Below, one piece after another: positions 1-9,750 of a stretch of DNA of 64,000 nucleotides. Position 1 is the stretch's first letter, and each line of letters opens with the position of its first letter. A model generated the notes under the pieces. It saw only the letters and a program-made list of their open reading frames with translations. It made no database searches and was not told the origin of the DNA. Both the position numbers and the translations under genes were made by a program. Source of the DNA: Astragalus membranaceus (lineage: Eukaryota > Streptophyta > Magnoliopsida > Fabales > Fabaceae); the NCBI GenBank assembly GCA_039519185.1, contig JAZGSX010000012.1:930001-994000 (forward strand), read 5' to 3'.

Positions 1-850
1 GCCTTACGTACGAGACCTTTACCTTCAGCTTCGTGCTTTTAGCAAGTCTGAGGCATGAGACGCTCCCCTCAAGCTCGTCACTTTCAAGAAAGCTGGGGAG
101 TGAGGTACTTTTCCTCAAATCCGTCCCAGACTCTTCTTTCATTCAATGTATGCAAGTGATCTGAGGCGTGAAGCGTGGAGAGCCTTAACAAACCAGCTCC
201 TAGACGCGACGCAGGTGAGCCACTTGAGGCCCGCAGAGCCTTCACGAGTCAGCTCCTAGACGTGACGCAAGTGAGCCTTTTGAGGATCGTAGAGCCTTCA
301 CGAAAATCAGCTCTTAGACGTGACGCAAGTGAGATTTTTGAGGCGCGCAGAGCCTTCACGAATTAGCTCCTAGACTCGACGCAAGCGAGTAAAATGAGGC
401 GTGGTGATCCTCCCTCATCTTCGACGCTTTTTCATGTTCTGAGGTGGGAGGATTCTTCCCTCACTTGGCTCTTCTAAGAAGATTGAAGCATTCTTCTCTC
501 TCTTCAACGCATCTAGGCATATTGAGGTGCCAAGGTCCTTTGCAAATTAGCCCCATATTTTTCTTCTTAGGACTCGACGCGTATTGGCTACTTGAGGCGT
601 GAATTGTAGATCTGCTTCTAGGTTTTCCAATGCATGCTCGCGCGCCTTAATTGGATAACCACAGACTAAGTAATGATCTTCAGAATAGATAGCATCTCGC
701 TTAGGCATGACATAGTGGGATCTCGCCCTTGTTCCTCTCAGTGCCCGTCAACGAGCCTGGTGTCTGTGCCCTCATCGTTTCACGCCTGCCGGTGTGCCTT
801 TTCGCTGGACTTAGGATTTTTTTTTAGTAGATAGCCGCCAAGTTTGGCTC
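1..850. repeat. Degenerate GC-rich tandem repeat tract
   Basis: The tract is built from variants of a unit containing AGAGCCTTCACGA, TAGCTCCTAGACG, GACGCAAGTGAG and TTGAGGC. The clearest part is 175-405, where the AGAGCC starts fall at 179, 235, 291 and 349, giving a 56-58 bp period. From 405 to 650 only scattered CGACGC and GAGGCG echoes remain. I see no coding content. The neighbouring Tat-like gag relic (1430-1790) suggests this is internal or LTR satellite-like sequence of the same old element, but that is inference. Confidence 0.6.
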
Positions 851-896
851 GCTTTTTGTGCTAAGTTACCGACGTTTGCTTGGACTGTTTGTAATG

Positions 897-1060
897 AAGT
901 ACACCCTTGGCACAGTTTATCGGGACTCGACCTGGATTGAACTGGTTCAATGGGGTTGTGACCACCATGGTCAGCTTAAAGTATACCGTTGGCATAGTTT
1001 ACCAGGACTCGGCCTGGATAGAACTCGTCCAACGGGGTTGTGACTACCAGGTCAGCTCAA
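897..1060. repeat. 82-bp tandem duplication
   Basis: Two diverged copies (897-978 and 979-1060) share the blocks GGCAYAGTTTA, GGACTCG, CCTGGAT, GGGGTTGTGAC and GGTCAGCT. Small open frames across it are by-products of the duplication. Confidence 0.8.
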
Positions 1061-1318
1061 TTGAGAGAGTCATAAGATTCCTGCCTCGGTACATGGGAAA
1101 AACGCAAACGATCGTGCTGTCGCCCTCCTGCCACCCTTTTTACTGACAGTCTTCATTTGTTTAGGCGTGCCATGGCACACTGGATTCCTTTACTAGGATT
1201 CAAGGTACATGTTAGCATCCAGTCACTTCCTGCGATCGTGCATCTAAGGGATGTATTTGCAAAACCATCTTCTTGGGGTGACGATATTGGCTTGAAGCTG
1301 TTATTGGGGTTGCCTTTG

Positions 1319-1440
1319 TAGGCTAGGCAGTCCCTCTCTGCAAGTTTCGTCACTCCTGCAGGCTAGGTAGTCCCTCCCTGCAGGCTGCGTCGCTCCTGCA
1401 GGCCAGGCAGTCCCTCCATGCAGGCTGTGTTGGGGGAAGA
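1319..1440. repeat. 40-bp tandem repeat, about three copies
   Basis: Units with GGCTAGGCAGTCCCTC and CTGCAGG start at 1321, 1361 and 1401. The array interrupts the gag relic on the minus strand just after its conserved block, so it probably expanded inside dead coding sequence. Confidence 0.75.
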
Positions 1441-1790
1441 TCTTGCAGTGGATGGGTTCCCTGCAGTGGACGGGTTCCCTTGCCCCTCTGTACCGCATCA
1501 TGAGAGAGAAGTATGTCAGGTGGTTGTCAGGGTCCCCAGTCCCATTGTACATGTCGAGGGCTGGAAGCTTCTCTAGGGCCTTAGGAATCGGACAATCATC
1601 AATCTTCCTGGTGAAGGGTCCCTCATGGGAGATCCATGGAGAGTGGTGAGGTGAGCCGTCCCCAAGGTCTATGCCTTGGCGGTCACGTCGGGCTGGAGAT
1701 CTCCCCGAGGTAGATCTGTGGCGACGCCTCTTGTGGGTCTTGCCTTGGCTCCGCGACCTCTCGCGAGAATTGGATAATGTCTTTAAATAT
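1430..1790 (-). pseudogene. gag: Ty3/gypsy (Tat-like) gag relic
   Basis: Minus-strand translation gives an Arg/Ser-rich N-terminal region, then EGPFTRKIDDCPIPKALEK, then MYNGTGDPDNHLTYF and RYRGA. This parallels, block for block, the better preserved gag at 25985-26899 (GPFTRDIEEYPIPRALEK, MYSGVKDPDAHLRYF, KYRGA). This is the start of the retrotransposon gag domain that forms the particle. The frame breaks downstream into the 40-bp repeat, and no zinc knuckle or pol follows. It is a short relic of the same lineage as the element at 22314-27343. The lineage name is inference from the gag pattern. Confidence 0.7.
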
Positions 1791-2060
1791 CGCCCATTTA
1801 TAGATAATATGGCTTACCACTAACTTCTACTTCTCACATTAAGTATGCATTATTCGAAAATAATTTCTCAAGAACATATGGTACATCCCAATTTGGGAAC
1901 CACTTCCTTAAAATTCGAGACTTGGTGTCCATAGGCAAAGTTGTGCTCAACACTAAATCTACTACTTGATAATTCTTCCTTTTTACTTTTTTATCATAAA
2001 ATCGACTCACTCTTTTCTTTTGTCAATTATATTATCCAAAGTTGTAAGTCTTTAACCCAT
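1791..2060. other. No recognised feature
   Basis: AT-rich sequence without a convincing reading frame, repeat or element boundary. A short unremarkable open frame starts near 1941. Confidence 0.5.
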
Positions 2061-2102
2061 GGGGTGTGGTTGAGCGGTTGGGGCTCATCCTCCCATAACC
2101 AA
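2061..2102 (+). mobile_element. Possible tRNA-derived SINE head, truncated
   Basis: The stretch contains TGGTTGAGCGG, which fits a pol III box A (TRGCNNARYGG) with one mismatch, followed by GGGGCTCATCCTCCCATAACC as often seen in plant tRNA-derived SINEs. No box B is present because the CACTA end starts at 2103. It is not a tRNA gene. Short match, so modest confidence. Confidence 0.35.
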
Positions 2103-2588
2103 CACTACAAGAAAAGAAGCCATTAGCGACGGAAATTAGCGAGGGACTAATGGTCCCTCGCAAAAATTGGGATTAGCGACGGAATTTGCGAGGGGAATAG
2201 GGGCTGTCGTATTTTTGAGAATTAGCGACGGAAATTTAGACATTAGCGACGGAAATTCCCTCGCTAAAGGCTTGGGCGGGAAAATTAACGACGGAATTTC
2301 AGTCCCTCGCTAATTTTTTACTTTTCAGATGATGGGACTCAGTGCAGGGGTTGGTAAATGTGCAGCAATTAGCGAGGGACAGTTCCGTCGCTAATTCCCT
2401 CGCAATTTTTTTTTACTTTTTTTCCTTAAATCCGTTTACACCCTCACTCTTCTTTCTCACTCACAACACCCTCACTCTTCTTCTCACTCACACCACCACC
2501 ACACCACCACCACGCCACCCTTCCTCTTCCCTCACTCTTCTTCTCTCCTCTTCTTCTCACCCACACCACCACCACACCACCACTTTCA

Positions 2589-2646
<58 letters not shown>

Positions 2647-3298
2647 CCTTACTCTTCTCCTTCTCTCTCTACCATCCACACATCACCACCACGCCGCCAC
2701 CACTGACACTTAGGGGTGTTCATGACAATGTGGAAATTTCTTTACAAAGAAATGGAGACATACGCCACTCTATTGGAGCCGCTGCCGACAATGCTCAAGA
2801 GAGTGCCGTATTAAGAGATGGCCGTATCAAGAGAATGAGAGTATTGGTAGAGGTGTGAAAAAGAAGAAGGGGAGAAGGGGTTTATATAGGAGAAACGAAG
2901 TCAAACGGTCAAAAGGCAAGATCCACCGGAAATGGCAGTTACCGACGGATTTATGGGATTTGCGGCGGAGTAGGGGATTTGCGGCGGACGGAGGGGGAAT
3001 TGCGGCGGTTTTTGAATTTCAAAATTGGCAAATATCCGCCGGAAATAACCTTACCGGCGGATTGTTAAAATCTCGTAAAATGTTAACAGTTTTTGTAATA
3101 TTGATCTGACGCAATTTTTGTTAAATCCGCCGCAAAAACCAAGTCGAATATTGATCCGCCGCAAACGTCAATTATTCCGCCGGTAACGTTGCAGCGGATC
3201 CATATCCGCCGTAAATGCCTAGAAACCGCCGGAAAATTTGCGGCGGATCCATATCCGCCGAAAAGTCCTGGCCGAAAAAATCAAATATTCTTGTAGTG
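2103..3298. mobile_element. CACTA-like non-autonomous transposon
   Basis: The left end is CACTACAAGAAAAG and the right end is ATTCTTGTAGTG, the inverted terminal pair typical of CACTA (En/Spm) elements. Subterminal repeats are dense. On the left, many copies of ATTAGCGACGGAA and TTAGCGAGGGAC occur in both orientations (2120-2400); on the right, GCGGCGGAT and CCGCCGGAAA motifs occur (2920-3275). The middle is low-complexity C/T/CA-rich DNA and a short unidentified stretch (2710-2870). There is no transposase frame. The expected 3-bp duplication is not seen (CAA before, AGT after), and the two subterminal motifs differ, so the ends may derive from two subfamilies. Confidence 0.75.
2592..2641. 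repeat. (CT)n microsatellite
   Basis: About 25 uninterrupted CT dinucleotides lie inside the CACTA-like element, surrounded by CACCAC-rich low-complexity sequence. Confidence 0.95.
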
Positions 3299-3475
3299 AG
3301 TCAAAGTACCATCTGATAGTTGCTTACACAATTCATCACTTTAGAGGGTGTAAGACATGGCTCTATAATTGAAAGAAAGAGAATAGTAATTTTTTCAAAC
3401 CCTTATCATTTATATTTTCTTTTTCCTAATGATGTAGCAGCAAAATCTTGAAAACATTTTATTAGGGATAAAACT
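3299..3475. other. No recognised feature
   Basis: AT-rich presumed host DNA between the CACTA end and the solo LTR. Confidence 0.5.
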
Positions 3476-3890
3476 TGTTTCGGACCGGGATTCAACCCGA
3501 CCTCGAATTTCGGTCCGTCTCGACGATCCAACCATGCATGGGGACTCCCATCTAGGCGATCCGTGCGCCATACGTTAAGAATGGTGGAGATCGCGTGGCC
3601 TAGCTGAACGACTCAGATCTCACCTCTTGCTTGTGCACCAAAGCACTCCCTTATAAATAGGTTGACATTTAATACAGAAGGTACACTTTCTCTTTTTACC
3701 TCACATTGACTTCCACTTCACTGACTTGATGGTCGGAGTGTCATTGCAGGTACCACCCCGGAGCAAGTCGAACTCATCCCGGACTAGCTCAGACTCATCT
3801 CGGATTCACCTTGTACAAGCTCAGGCTTACCTCAGATATGCCGCCGTGAAGTATCTTCCTCTCCCTCTCTCTTGAATTTTGTTCGGAACA
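3476..3890 (+). mobile_element. Solo LTR, 415 bp, TSD AAACT
   Basis: Starts TGTTTCGGACC and ends TTCGGAACA (TG...CA). It is flanked by the 5-bp duplication AAACT at 3471-3475 and 3891-3895. A TATA box (TTATAAATAG, 3651-3660) lies mid-element. Downstream, TGACTT, GGTCGGAGTG, CATTGCAGGTAC and CACCCC match the R/U5 part of the LTR at 26939-27343 read on its minus strand, so it belongs to a related Tat-like family. No internal region is present, so it is the product of LTR-LTR recombination. Confidence 0.85.
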
Positions 3891-4390
3891 AAACTCAAAA
3901 AAGTTAATTAACACTGCATTGAAATTTATAAATAAAATTCATTTTAGAGCATTATTTTTCAAAATATGATGGTCATATTGATGGACAAACAGAGTAAAAT
4001 TCTTTGTTAATTGCCATGCTTTTATGTTAGTGATAAATATGTTTCTGGCTGGTCTTTATACAATTAATTGTGATCTTTCAAGTTTAGTATTTATTAAATT
4101 TTTCTCTCTCACAAATTCACTCTCAGGAATTTTAGTCTCTATTCGATTTTATAGTTTTTTTTGGGCCTTTTATTGCACTTCTAAGCATTATAAAAATTAT
4201 GAAGATCAAAATTGCTAACAAATTTGTGTGGGACGAAAATGTCTATTAAAGTTTTCTCAATGTGAATGAATTACAACTCCAAGTGTCTGAGAATAATGGC
4301 CCCACAATTTTCTTTTTCCAAAAAGACAAAGTAACTTTGTTCCATTTGCATTAATTAACGTATGAAATAGGTCGACATGTGATTGTTTGC
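3891..4390. other. AT-rich DNA, no gene
   Basis: AT-rich sequence with no homology I recognise. The 64-codon frame at 4024 has no start context or family features. Confidence 0.5.
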
Positions 4391-4860
4391 GAAGATGCAA
4401 CAGAATGTTCTATATGTGCGCAAACACGTGAATCTTCAATGCACCTTTTTTTCCAATGTGTTTTGGCTAAAGAGGTTTGGACTAAGATTGAAGACTGACT
4501 TGGTTTGCAGTTTGTTGGCTATAATAGTATTGTTGCCCGTTTTCGTTTGTTTGGTGAGGCGTTTTCAGGGAAGAAGGTAAACAAGGCAAAATATATTGTT
4601 TGGTTAGCAACATGTTGGTGTATTTGGCTTGCTAGAAATGATTTGATCTTTAAAGGGAGGAATTGTCGGTGGTAGACTCCAATGTATCGTATATTAAATG
4701 TTTATCGTAGAGTTGGTTTATCTATGGGGTGAGTAGAGTTTCAAGTTGTTCTGTTTCATCCCGGTGGCTTAATTCCTCTGTGTTTAAATAATTTGTAATT
4801 GGTTTTTCGAGCACACTTAGTGTTTGTTTTCAATGAATCATTGCTTTTCGAAAAAAAAAG
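4391..4860 (+). pseudogene. LINE 3' end: zinc-binding RVT C-terminal domain relic
   Basis: Frame +2 from 4391 reads EDATECSICAQTRESSMHLF then FQCVLAKEVW. This is the Cys/His motif (C-x2-C ... H-x-F-x-C) of the zf-RVT domain that follows reverse transcriptase in plant non-LTR retrotransposons, with the WLARNDLIF-type block further on. An in-frame TGA lies after KIED and a TAG after NCRW, and the protein is 5'-truncated. The sequence ends with ATTGCTTTTCG plus a run of A (about 4850-4859), consistent with a LINE poly(A) tail. A dead 5'-truncated insertion. Confidence 0.75.
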
Positions 4861-5379
4861 TTTATGAAGGATGTCTAATTTTATAATTTCTGCATGTTGG
4901 ATGTAACCGTAACATAGAATTGGGTAACATCTTCATGATGATTTAGAAATCGAAGAGGAATCCATATTTTAGGTTTAGAAAAAAAATGTAAAATTCAATA
5001 AACCAAAACACTAGATCTATGGAAGAGTCACTATCACATATTTACATGGCTTCCTTGAGAGTTGGTATTTACCATAAAAAAAACAAAGTTGTGTGCTAAA
5101 TAGTATGAAATGAAACTTCCATGTGAATAACGGCCCTACAAAACTTATTTTTTCAAAAAGACAAGTAACTCTTTTGTTTTGTTTCCATTAATTAACATAC
5201 TTTCAAATAGTGTGAATTGAAACTTCCATGTGCCCTTTTTTTCATTTCTATTTGTTCTTTATTTTATATTATTCTGAATAAAACAAAAGCTGCCGACACT
5301 TCACTATTATTGGTGGATATTTCAATACTTCTTAAATTCTTAACATTTTATTTAAGATGGTGAATATGAAAAGAAGAAA
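4861..5379. other. AT-rich DNA, no gene
   Basis: No long frame. It contains two related stretches mentioning TGTGAATAACGGCCC-like and AAAAAGACAA motifs that echo 4270-4340, so part is an old local duplication. Otherwise nothing recognised. Confidence 0.5.
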
Positions 5380-5540
5380 CAATCTCCACTGATCTATTTT
5401 TTACCATGCAATATGAGCTTCTTTATGAACACATGTCCACAACAAATTCATGCCTAGCTATAGGTAAGGGTTCCTTATCAGTTGTGGCTAGCCTCCATCT
5501 CGAAGGTCCCAAACCTTTGGTTTGGACATCAATTTGTATT
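5380..5540 (+). promoter_or_regulatory. Duplicated albumin-2 upstream block (relic)
   Basis: It shares with the region directly upstream of the albumin-2 gene (8003-8146) the ordered blocks ATCTCCACT, TTTTTACCATGCAATATG, TTTATGAACACATGTCCAC, AAGGGTTCCTT and AAACCTTTGGTTTGGACATC. Similarity stops at the CAATTT near 5533. No hemopexin-coding sequence follows. The likely reading is a second, now gene-less copy of the promoter from a former tandem gene. Confidence 0.7.
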
Positions 5541-5607
5541 AACTAAGTACTGAAAATACCCTAATCGTAAGTTGTAATGGGATAACTGAAATCAAAATAA
5601 GAGTTAA
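5534..5607. repeat. 74-bp direct repeat flanking the LTR element, left copy
   Basis: Identical by eye to 7695-7768, running from TTGTATTAACTAAG to AAAATAAGAGTTAA. It abuts the 5' LTR directly. LTR elements normally make 4-6 bp duplications. Confidence 0.9.
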
Positions 5608-5813
5608 TGTTAAAATATAAGTAGTAAGCCCACTAGTTGGTTAGTGAGGCCCATTAGATAGTGAGTCCATTGGATAGTAGGTCCATTAGTTGGTTAGTAT
5701 ATAAGGTAGATGGTAGTCTCATTTATGATCTACCTCTTCCCATTTTGTAATATTTCACCACTTTCAATATAATAGTCATTTAGGGTTTTTCTCCTAATCT
5801 TCTATGGATGCCA
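5608..5813 (+). repeat. 5' LTR of small element
   Basis: 206 bp, TG...CA, with the weak TATA-like TATATAAGG near 5699. Identical to 7488-7693. Confidence 0.9.
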
Positions 5814-5825
5814 TTATTTTTAAGA

Positions 5826-5837
5826 TGGTATCAGAGC
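5826..5837 (+). other. Primer binding site
   Basis: TGGTATCAGAGC, complementary to the 3' end of plant initiator tRNA-Met, 12 nt after the 5' LTR. Confidence 0.85.
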
Positions 5838-7019
5838 AAACATGGTATCCTCCATGAATTCTGCCGTATCTAGATCATTTTCTTTATTTTATTATTTTTT
5901 TTTTCTTTCTATTTTTTTTTTGATTCACGTCACTTTGTTCTTTCCGTGTTCTCTTTTATTTTTTGCTTTGCGATTACCCTTGTTGCCTTGTTCTGAGTTT
6001 CGCCTTTCCTCCATGAATCACTTCAAGATCATGCTGCGATTTCGAGTTTTGATCATTTTCTGGTCTCGATCGCCTTTTGATCCTGTTTCCTCTTTTGCGA
6101 TTTGAGATTGCGATTCTGATTTGTTGATTTCTGGATCGCATAGCATCGCTTCAAATCGCATCGTTTGGCTATTGCGATTCTGAGTTTTGGTTCGCCTTCT
6201 TCTCCCTCGATTTCGCTGCCTTCTTCTTGGTTTCGTTTCAGTTCTTGAATCAGATTTTGGTTCTTGACCTGATTCCAGTTTTCTCACCTTTTCGTGCTTG
6301 GTTTGGGTTCGCGAGAGTTCTGGTGTTGAAAGTGGTTCCGCGCTTGCTGTTCGCGGTGCTGCTCTGTCTCACGAATCCAACTAGTGCGCTGCTTGGTTGT
6401 GCTGGTTCGGTGTAACTTGATGGTGTGGTGGTGTTGGCAGAAATTCCCTCCACCCGTTTTCAGATCTGTGTGCAAGGATCTGTAGTCAGGGAAGGTTTCG
6501 ACCATACTTGGTTCTTGCTTCATGTTCCATCTGATCTGATTGAAGATGCATAAAATCGATTTTGAAGATTGATGGTCATGGTTGATTTTGAAATCATCTC
6601 TGGTTTTGAAGATTTTGAAGATTCGATTCCATTTCAGATCGGTTTTGAAGATTTCTGATTTTGAGGATATACGGTTGCTGGGATTGTCTGGTTTTTGGAG
6701 ACTTTGGTTTTACCCCTGGTTCATTTCTTAACATTTTGAAGACTTATGGTGATAGTGGTTCTTATTATGGACAATTAGGTGCCTATATTAATTATTTTGG
6801 AGTCTCTCTTGTTTGCTTGTTCGTGGCCCACGTTGGTTGGGGAAGAATTTATCTTGGTATGCACAATGTGATTGGTATCTACTTGCTGTGTGATTGGTGT
6901 CTGCTTACTCTATTGAAGTTGAAGACCTTGCTAATGTTGCTTCTATTAGGAATTGGTTATTCTGAATTTGATTGTTAATTTCATTCGCCTTATTGGCTTG
7001 TTTTTTTTAGGCTTCTGTT

Positions 7020-7260
7020 TATGGTGGTTAAGCGTGATGCTTATGCTATAAATGGTTAAGCATTAGATTGTTGTGCTTCTGCCAAGTGGTTAAACTTTGA
7101 GGTATAGTTTCTGCTTGGTGGTTAAGCTTTTGGTCCTATGGCCTTGTTGATGTTTGCTTCTGCCCTATGGTGGTTAAGCGTTTTTTGCTTCCTCCGAGTG
7201 GTTAAACCTTGAGTTGTGGTTTCTGCTCGAGGGTTAAGCATTGGTTGTCTTCTTTGGTTC
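7020..7260 (+). repeat. GTGGTTAAGC repeat cluster
   Basis: About eight copies of TGGTTAAGC/TGGTTAAAC occur at irregular 25-45 nt spacing, often next to TTCTGC. The cluster also occurs in the minus-strand relative near 44860-44960, so it is a family feature. Confidence 0.75.
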
Positions 7261-7487
7261 TTGGATAGTTATGCCCAAGAGCGGGGTTTGTTGATCTTTT
7301 TTGGAGTGAATGTTGTGGAGACGCTGGAAGAAGCTTGAAGGGGCCGAATAGCTGGTCGAAGACTTCTAGGAGCTATGTACCTCAACTGCTACCAATTTGG
7401 ATTGTTCTTCATTTTCCTTACTTTGATATCTTTGTATTGCTTATCTCAAGCTGGAGTGTTGTAAACACCGTCCAGCTTGCGGGAGGC

Positions 7488-7693
7488 TGTTAAAATATAA
7501 GTAGTAAGCCCACTAGTTGGTTAGTGAGGCCCATTAGATAGTGAGTCCATTGGATAGTAGGTCCATTAGTTGGTTAGTATATAAGGTAGATGGTAGTCTC
7601 ATTTATGATCTACCTCTTCCCATTTTGTAATATTTCACCACTTTCAATATAATAGTCATTTAGGGTTTTTCTCCTAATCTTCTATGGATGCCA
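7488..7693 (+). repeat. 3' LTR of small element
   Basis: Identical to the 5' LTR; preceded by a purine-rich PPT (CTTGCGGGAGGC). Confidence 0.9.
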
Positions 7694-7694
7694 A

Positions 7695-7768
7695 TTGTAT
7701 TAACTAAGTACTGAAAATACCCTAATCGTAAGTTGTAATGGGATAACTGAAATCAAAATAAGAGTTAA
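7695..7768. repeat. 74-bp direct repeat flanking the LTR element, right copy
   Basis: Partner of 5534-5607. One extra A (7694) lies between the LTR and this copy. After 7768 the original host sequence continues (TAACTATAAATTGG). Confidence 0.9.
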
Positions 7769-8002
7769 TAACTATAAATTGGTTTTTAAAAGACTTAATA
7801 AATATTAAGCGTGTGTTTGAAAAAATTGGTGAATTGTACCTGAAGATTTTAAAAGTACTATTGTTATGAGACAAAAATAAAAGTCCAAAAGCACCAAATA
7901 TTAAGTACAGAGAGAGTAACGTATATCTTCTATTTTAGGAATGTGTGTATGTATACGCCCTCATAGGTAATTGAACCCTCCATTTCTTTTGAATAATGGC
8001 GA

Positions 8003-8250
8003 AGATCTCCACTCTATCTTTTACCGTGCAATATGTGCTTTTTTATGAACACATGTCCACAATAAATTCTTGTCTAGCTACGTAAGGGTTCCTTGTTAAT
8101 TGTGGCAAGCAAGGTGCCAAACCTTTGGTTTGGACATCAATTTCAAATTTAATTTTGTGAGTTCACATTAAAGGTAAACTCTATAAATAGAGTCTTTCAC
8201 GATCTAAGGAGAACCATTCCAAACACCTGGGTTTTATTTATTTCTTACCT
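8003..8250 (+). promoter_or_regulatory. Albumin-2 gene promoter
   Basis: A TATA box CTATAAATAG lies at 8181-8190, about 95 bp before the ATG. Upstream, 8003-8146 contains the block duplicated at 5380-5540. It includes CATGTCCAC and an ATGCAATATG-like word; I do not claim specific seed elements such as RY (CATGCA), since only a near match is seen. Transcription would start around 8215. Confidence 0.75.
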
Positions 8251-8282
8251 TGGAAAAAAAAAATCCTCCTCCAATAAGGAAA

Positions 8283-8972
8283 ATGGCAATGCCAATTTCT
8301 TGTGTAGATGCTGCATTTCGTTCATCTAGGCATAATGAATGTTATGTGTTCGTGAAAGATAAGTTTGTAGTTTTGAATTATGCACCGGGAGCCAAGAAGA
8401 ATGAGATTTTGGATGGCCCAGTTCATATTGTAGATGGGTTTCCAGTGCTTGCTAAAACTCCATTTGAAAATGGAATTGATTGTGCCTTTGAGACCGATCA
8501 CAATGAGGCGTTCATCTTTTCTGGAAATCAATGTGCTCGAATAGATTACGCTCCACATTCCACAAATGCCAGAATAATCTCAGGTCCAACAACAATCACT
8601 ACCATATTTTCCTGTCTACGCGGAACAACACTCGAAAATGGAGTAGATGCTGCAATTAGGTCTGTTGACAAACATGTTTATTTATTCAAAGGAGACGAGT
8701 ATTATTGTATAGACTACCAGTCTGAGCGTGTTGTGACTAATCATTACATTCGCAATGGGTTTCCAAGTTTGGTTGGCACAGTCTTTGAAAGTGGGATAGA
8801 TGCATCTTTTGCTTCTCACGTGAAGAATGAAGCTTACATTTTCAAAGGAGGTTACTATGCACGTATCAATGTTGCCCCAGGCACAAATGATGATTACATT
8901 GTCGGTGGTAGAATCAAGCGAATCCTTGATGATTGGCCCAGTCTTAGTAGCTTACTACAGTCCCAGAATTAA
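8283..8972 (+). CDS. Albumin-2 (PA2-type) hemopexin-repeat protein
   Basis: Single-exon frame of 229 residues, close to pea albumin-2 (about 231). Four hemopexin-like repeats form a beta-propeller, each opening with a DAAF-type motif: VDAAF (8-12), GIDCAF (64-69), GVDAAI (120-125) and GIDASF (171-176). Each repeat carries a blade strand such as CYVFVKDKF, EAFIF, VYLFKGDEY and AYIFKGGYYARI. There is no signal peptide, in line with a cytosolic storage-type albumin. Family members are known to bind spermine, and some bind haem or thiamine; binding here is inferred. I start at the ATG of 8283 because the open frame upstream reaches only a TTG at 8250; a second ATG is at 8289. No frameshift or internal stop. 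It is the only intact host gene in the window and is boxed in by retrotransposons. Confidence 0.93.
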   Translation: MAMPISCVDAAFRSSRHNECYVFVKDKFVVLNYAPGAKKNEILDGPVHIVDGFPVLAKTPFENGIDCAFETDHNEAFIFSGNQCARIDYAPHSTNARIISGPTTITTIFSCLRGTTLENGVDAAIRSVDKHVYLFKGDEYYCIDYQSERVVTNHYIRNGFPSLVGTVFESGIDASFASHVKNEAYIFKGGYYARINVAPGTNDDYIVGGRIKRILDDWPSLSSLLQSQN

Positions 8973-9750
8973 TGGTGGACTATAAGTGCATGCTAATCAT
9001 GCATGCCAAAAAACTCATGGTTTTTATGTTTTCATTATGCTCTAAATGAAATGTCTGTGGTAATTAATAAGTGTGGCTTCTCGTAGATTGCATGCCCCAC
9101 ATCTACTATTTGTTTTCTTATGTTGTTTGTTTACTTTCTCAGCAATAATGTCTGCAAAATAAGATGTTAGTTTCTTTACTTTCTCAGCAATATTGTAAGA
9201 CATGTGTGCTTGAAACGTTAATGTTAATGTTGGGAGATGATGTGGATGCCAAATAATTAGGGTTAAAAAATTAGGAATACATATAAAAGCGACATGGAAA
9301 TTCTGTTAGTCACTTGCCATTTTTTGTAACGTTTGACTAACTGAAGGATGTATTTACAAAAGTTTGATTCTATAGGGATTTTTTAAAAAACATGACTAAA
9401 ATCAAAATACTCTATATTTACCGGGACTAAAAACATATTTAAGCCTATTGATAAACATAATTCAAAGCATGTCTTCAATAATAAGTAATTCTTCCTTTCT
9501 TAGTACTTATATAGCATAAAATATTTTTACAATTGGGTATTTGAGTGGAGTCTGACTTAGAGTACTAAACAATAGTTTAGTACTAAATGGGCATAATAGT
9601 CATTTCCCAATCAATGAAAAAATTCGGTGACCACACCAACACTAAATTGTGGTTAGTATGTACTTACAAGTTTTTTCATTTACCTACTAACTCACTACAC
9701 AAACACTAAATTGTGGTTAGTTTGTTTACTATCTCCGCAATATTGTAAAA
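8973..9750. other. Albumin-2 3' flank, no further gene
   Basis: Contains AATTAATAAG (about 9061-9070), a possible polyadenylation signal. It carries a local duplication of TTTACTTTCTCAGCAATA (about 9130 and 9173) with a third relative at 9724-9745. Blocks TTGTAACGTTTGACTAAC (about 9325) and TTGATAAACATAATTCAAAG (about 9448) recur at 43612 and 43794, so this flank exists twice in the window. Confidence 0.75.
9561..9584. repeat. Perfect 10-bp hairpin
   Basis: AGTACTAAAC, loop AATA, GTTTAGTACT. It may be part of a small unrecognised MITE in the gene's 3' flank. Confidence 0.7.

Larger units (their letters stand above)
5608..7693 (+). mobile_element. Small non-autonomous LTR retrotransposon, copia-like
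   Basis: Two 206-bp LTRs (5608-5813, 7488-7693) are identical by eye, beginning TGTTAAAATATAAG and ending CTATGGATGCCA. A primer binding site TGGTATCAGAGC (initiator Met tRNA type) lies at 5826-5837. A polypurine tract GCTTGCGGGAGGC abuts the 3' LTR. The 1.67-kb interior has no gag, protease, integrase or RT; it contains T-rich DNA, several overlapping meaningless frames and a cluster of GTGGTTAAGC repeats (7020-7260). The PPT and PBS suit Ty1/copia, but without coding sequence this is inference. A related minus-strand copy lies at 44080-44965. Identical LTRs point to a recent insertion mobilised in trans. Confidence 0.88.

Noticed and set aside
2061..2102. tRNA gene
   Set aside because: Only a box A-like word; no cloverleaf, anticodon arm or box B.
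2342..2713. 123-codon Ser/Leu/His-rich frame
   Set aside because: Reads through a CT microsatellite and CACCAC low-complexity DNA of the CACTA-like element.
6018..6523. Arg-rich minus-strand frames and a 105-codon plus frame nearby (6661)
   Set aside because: Inside a non-autonomous LTR element; no recognisable domain and no conservation seen in the relative at 44629-44965.
8250..8282. Longer albumin-2 start
   Set aside because: The codon at 8250 is TTG, not ATG, and the extra 11 residues are not part of the family; the ATG at 8283 gives the usual length.
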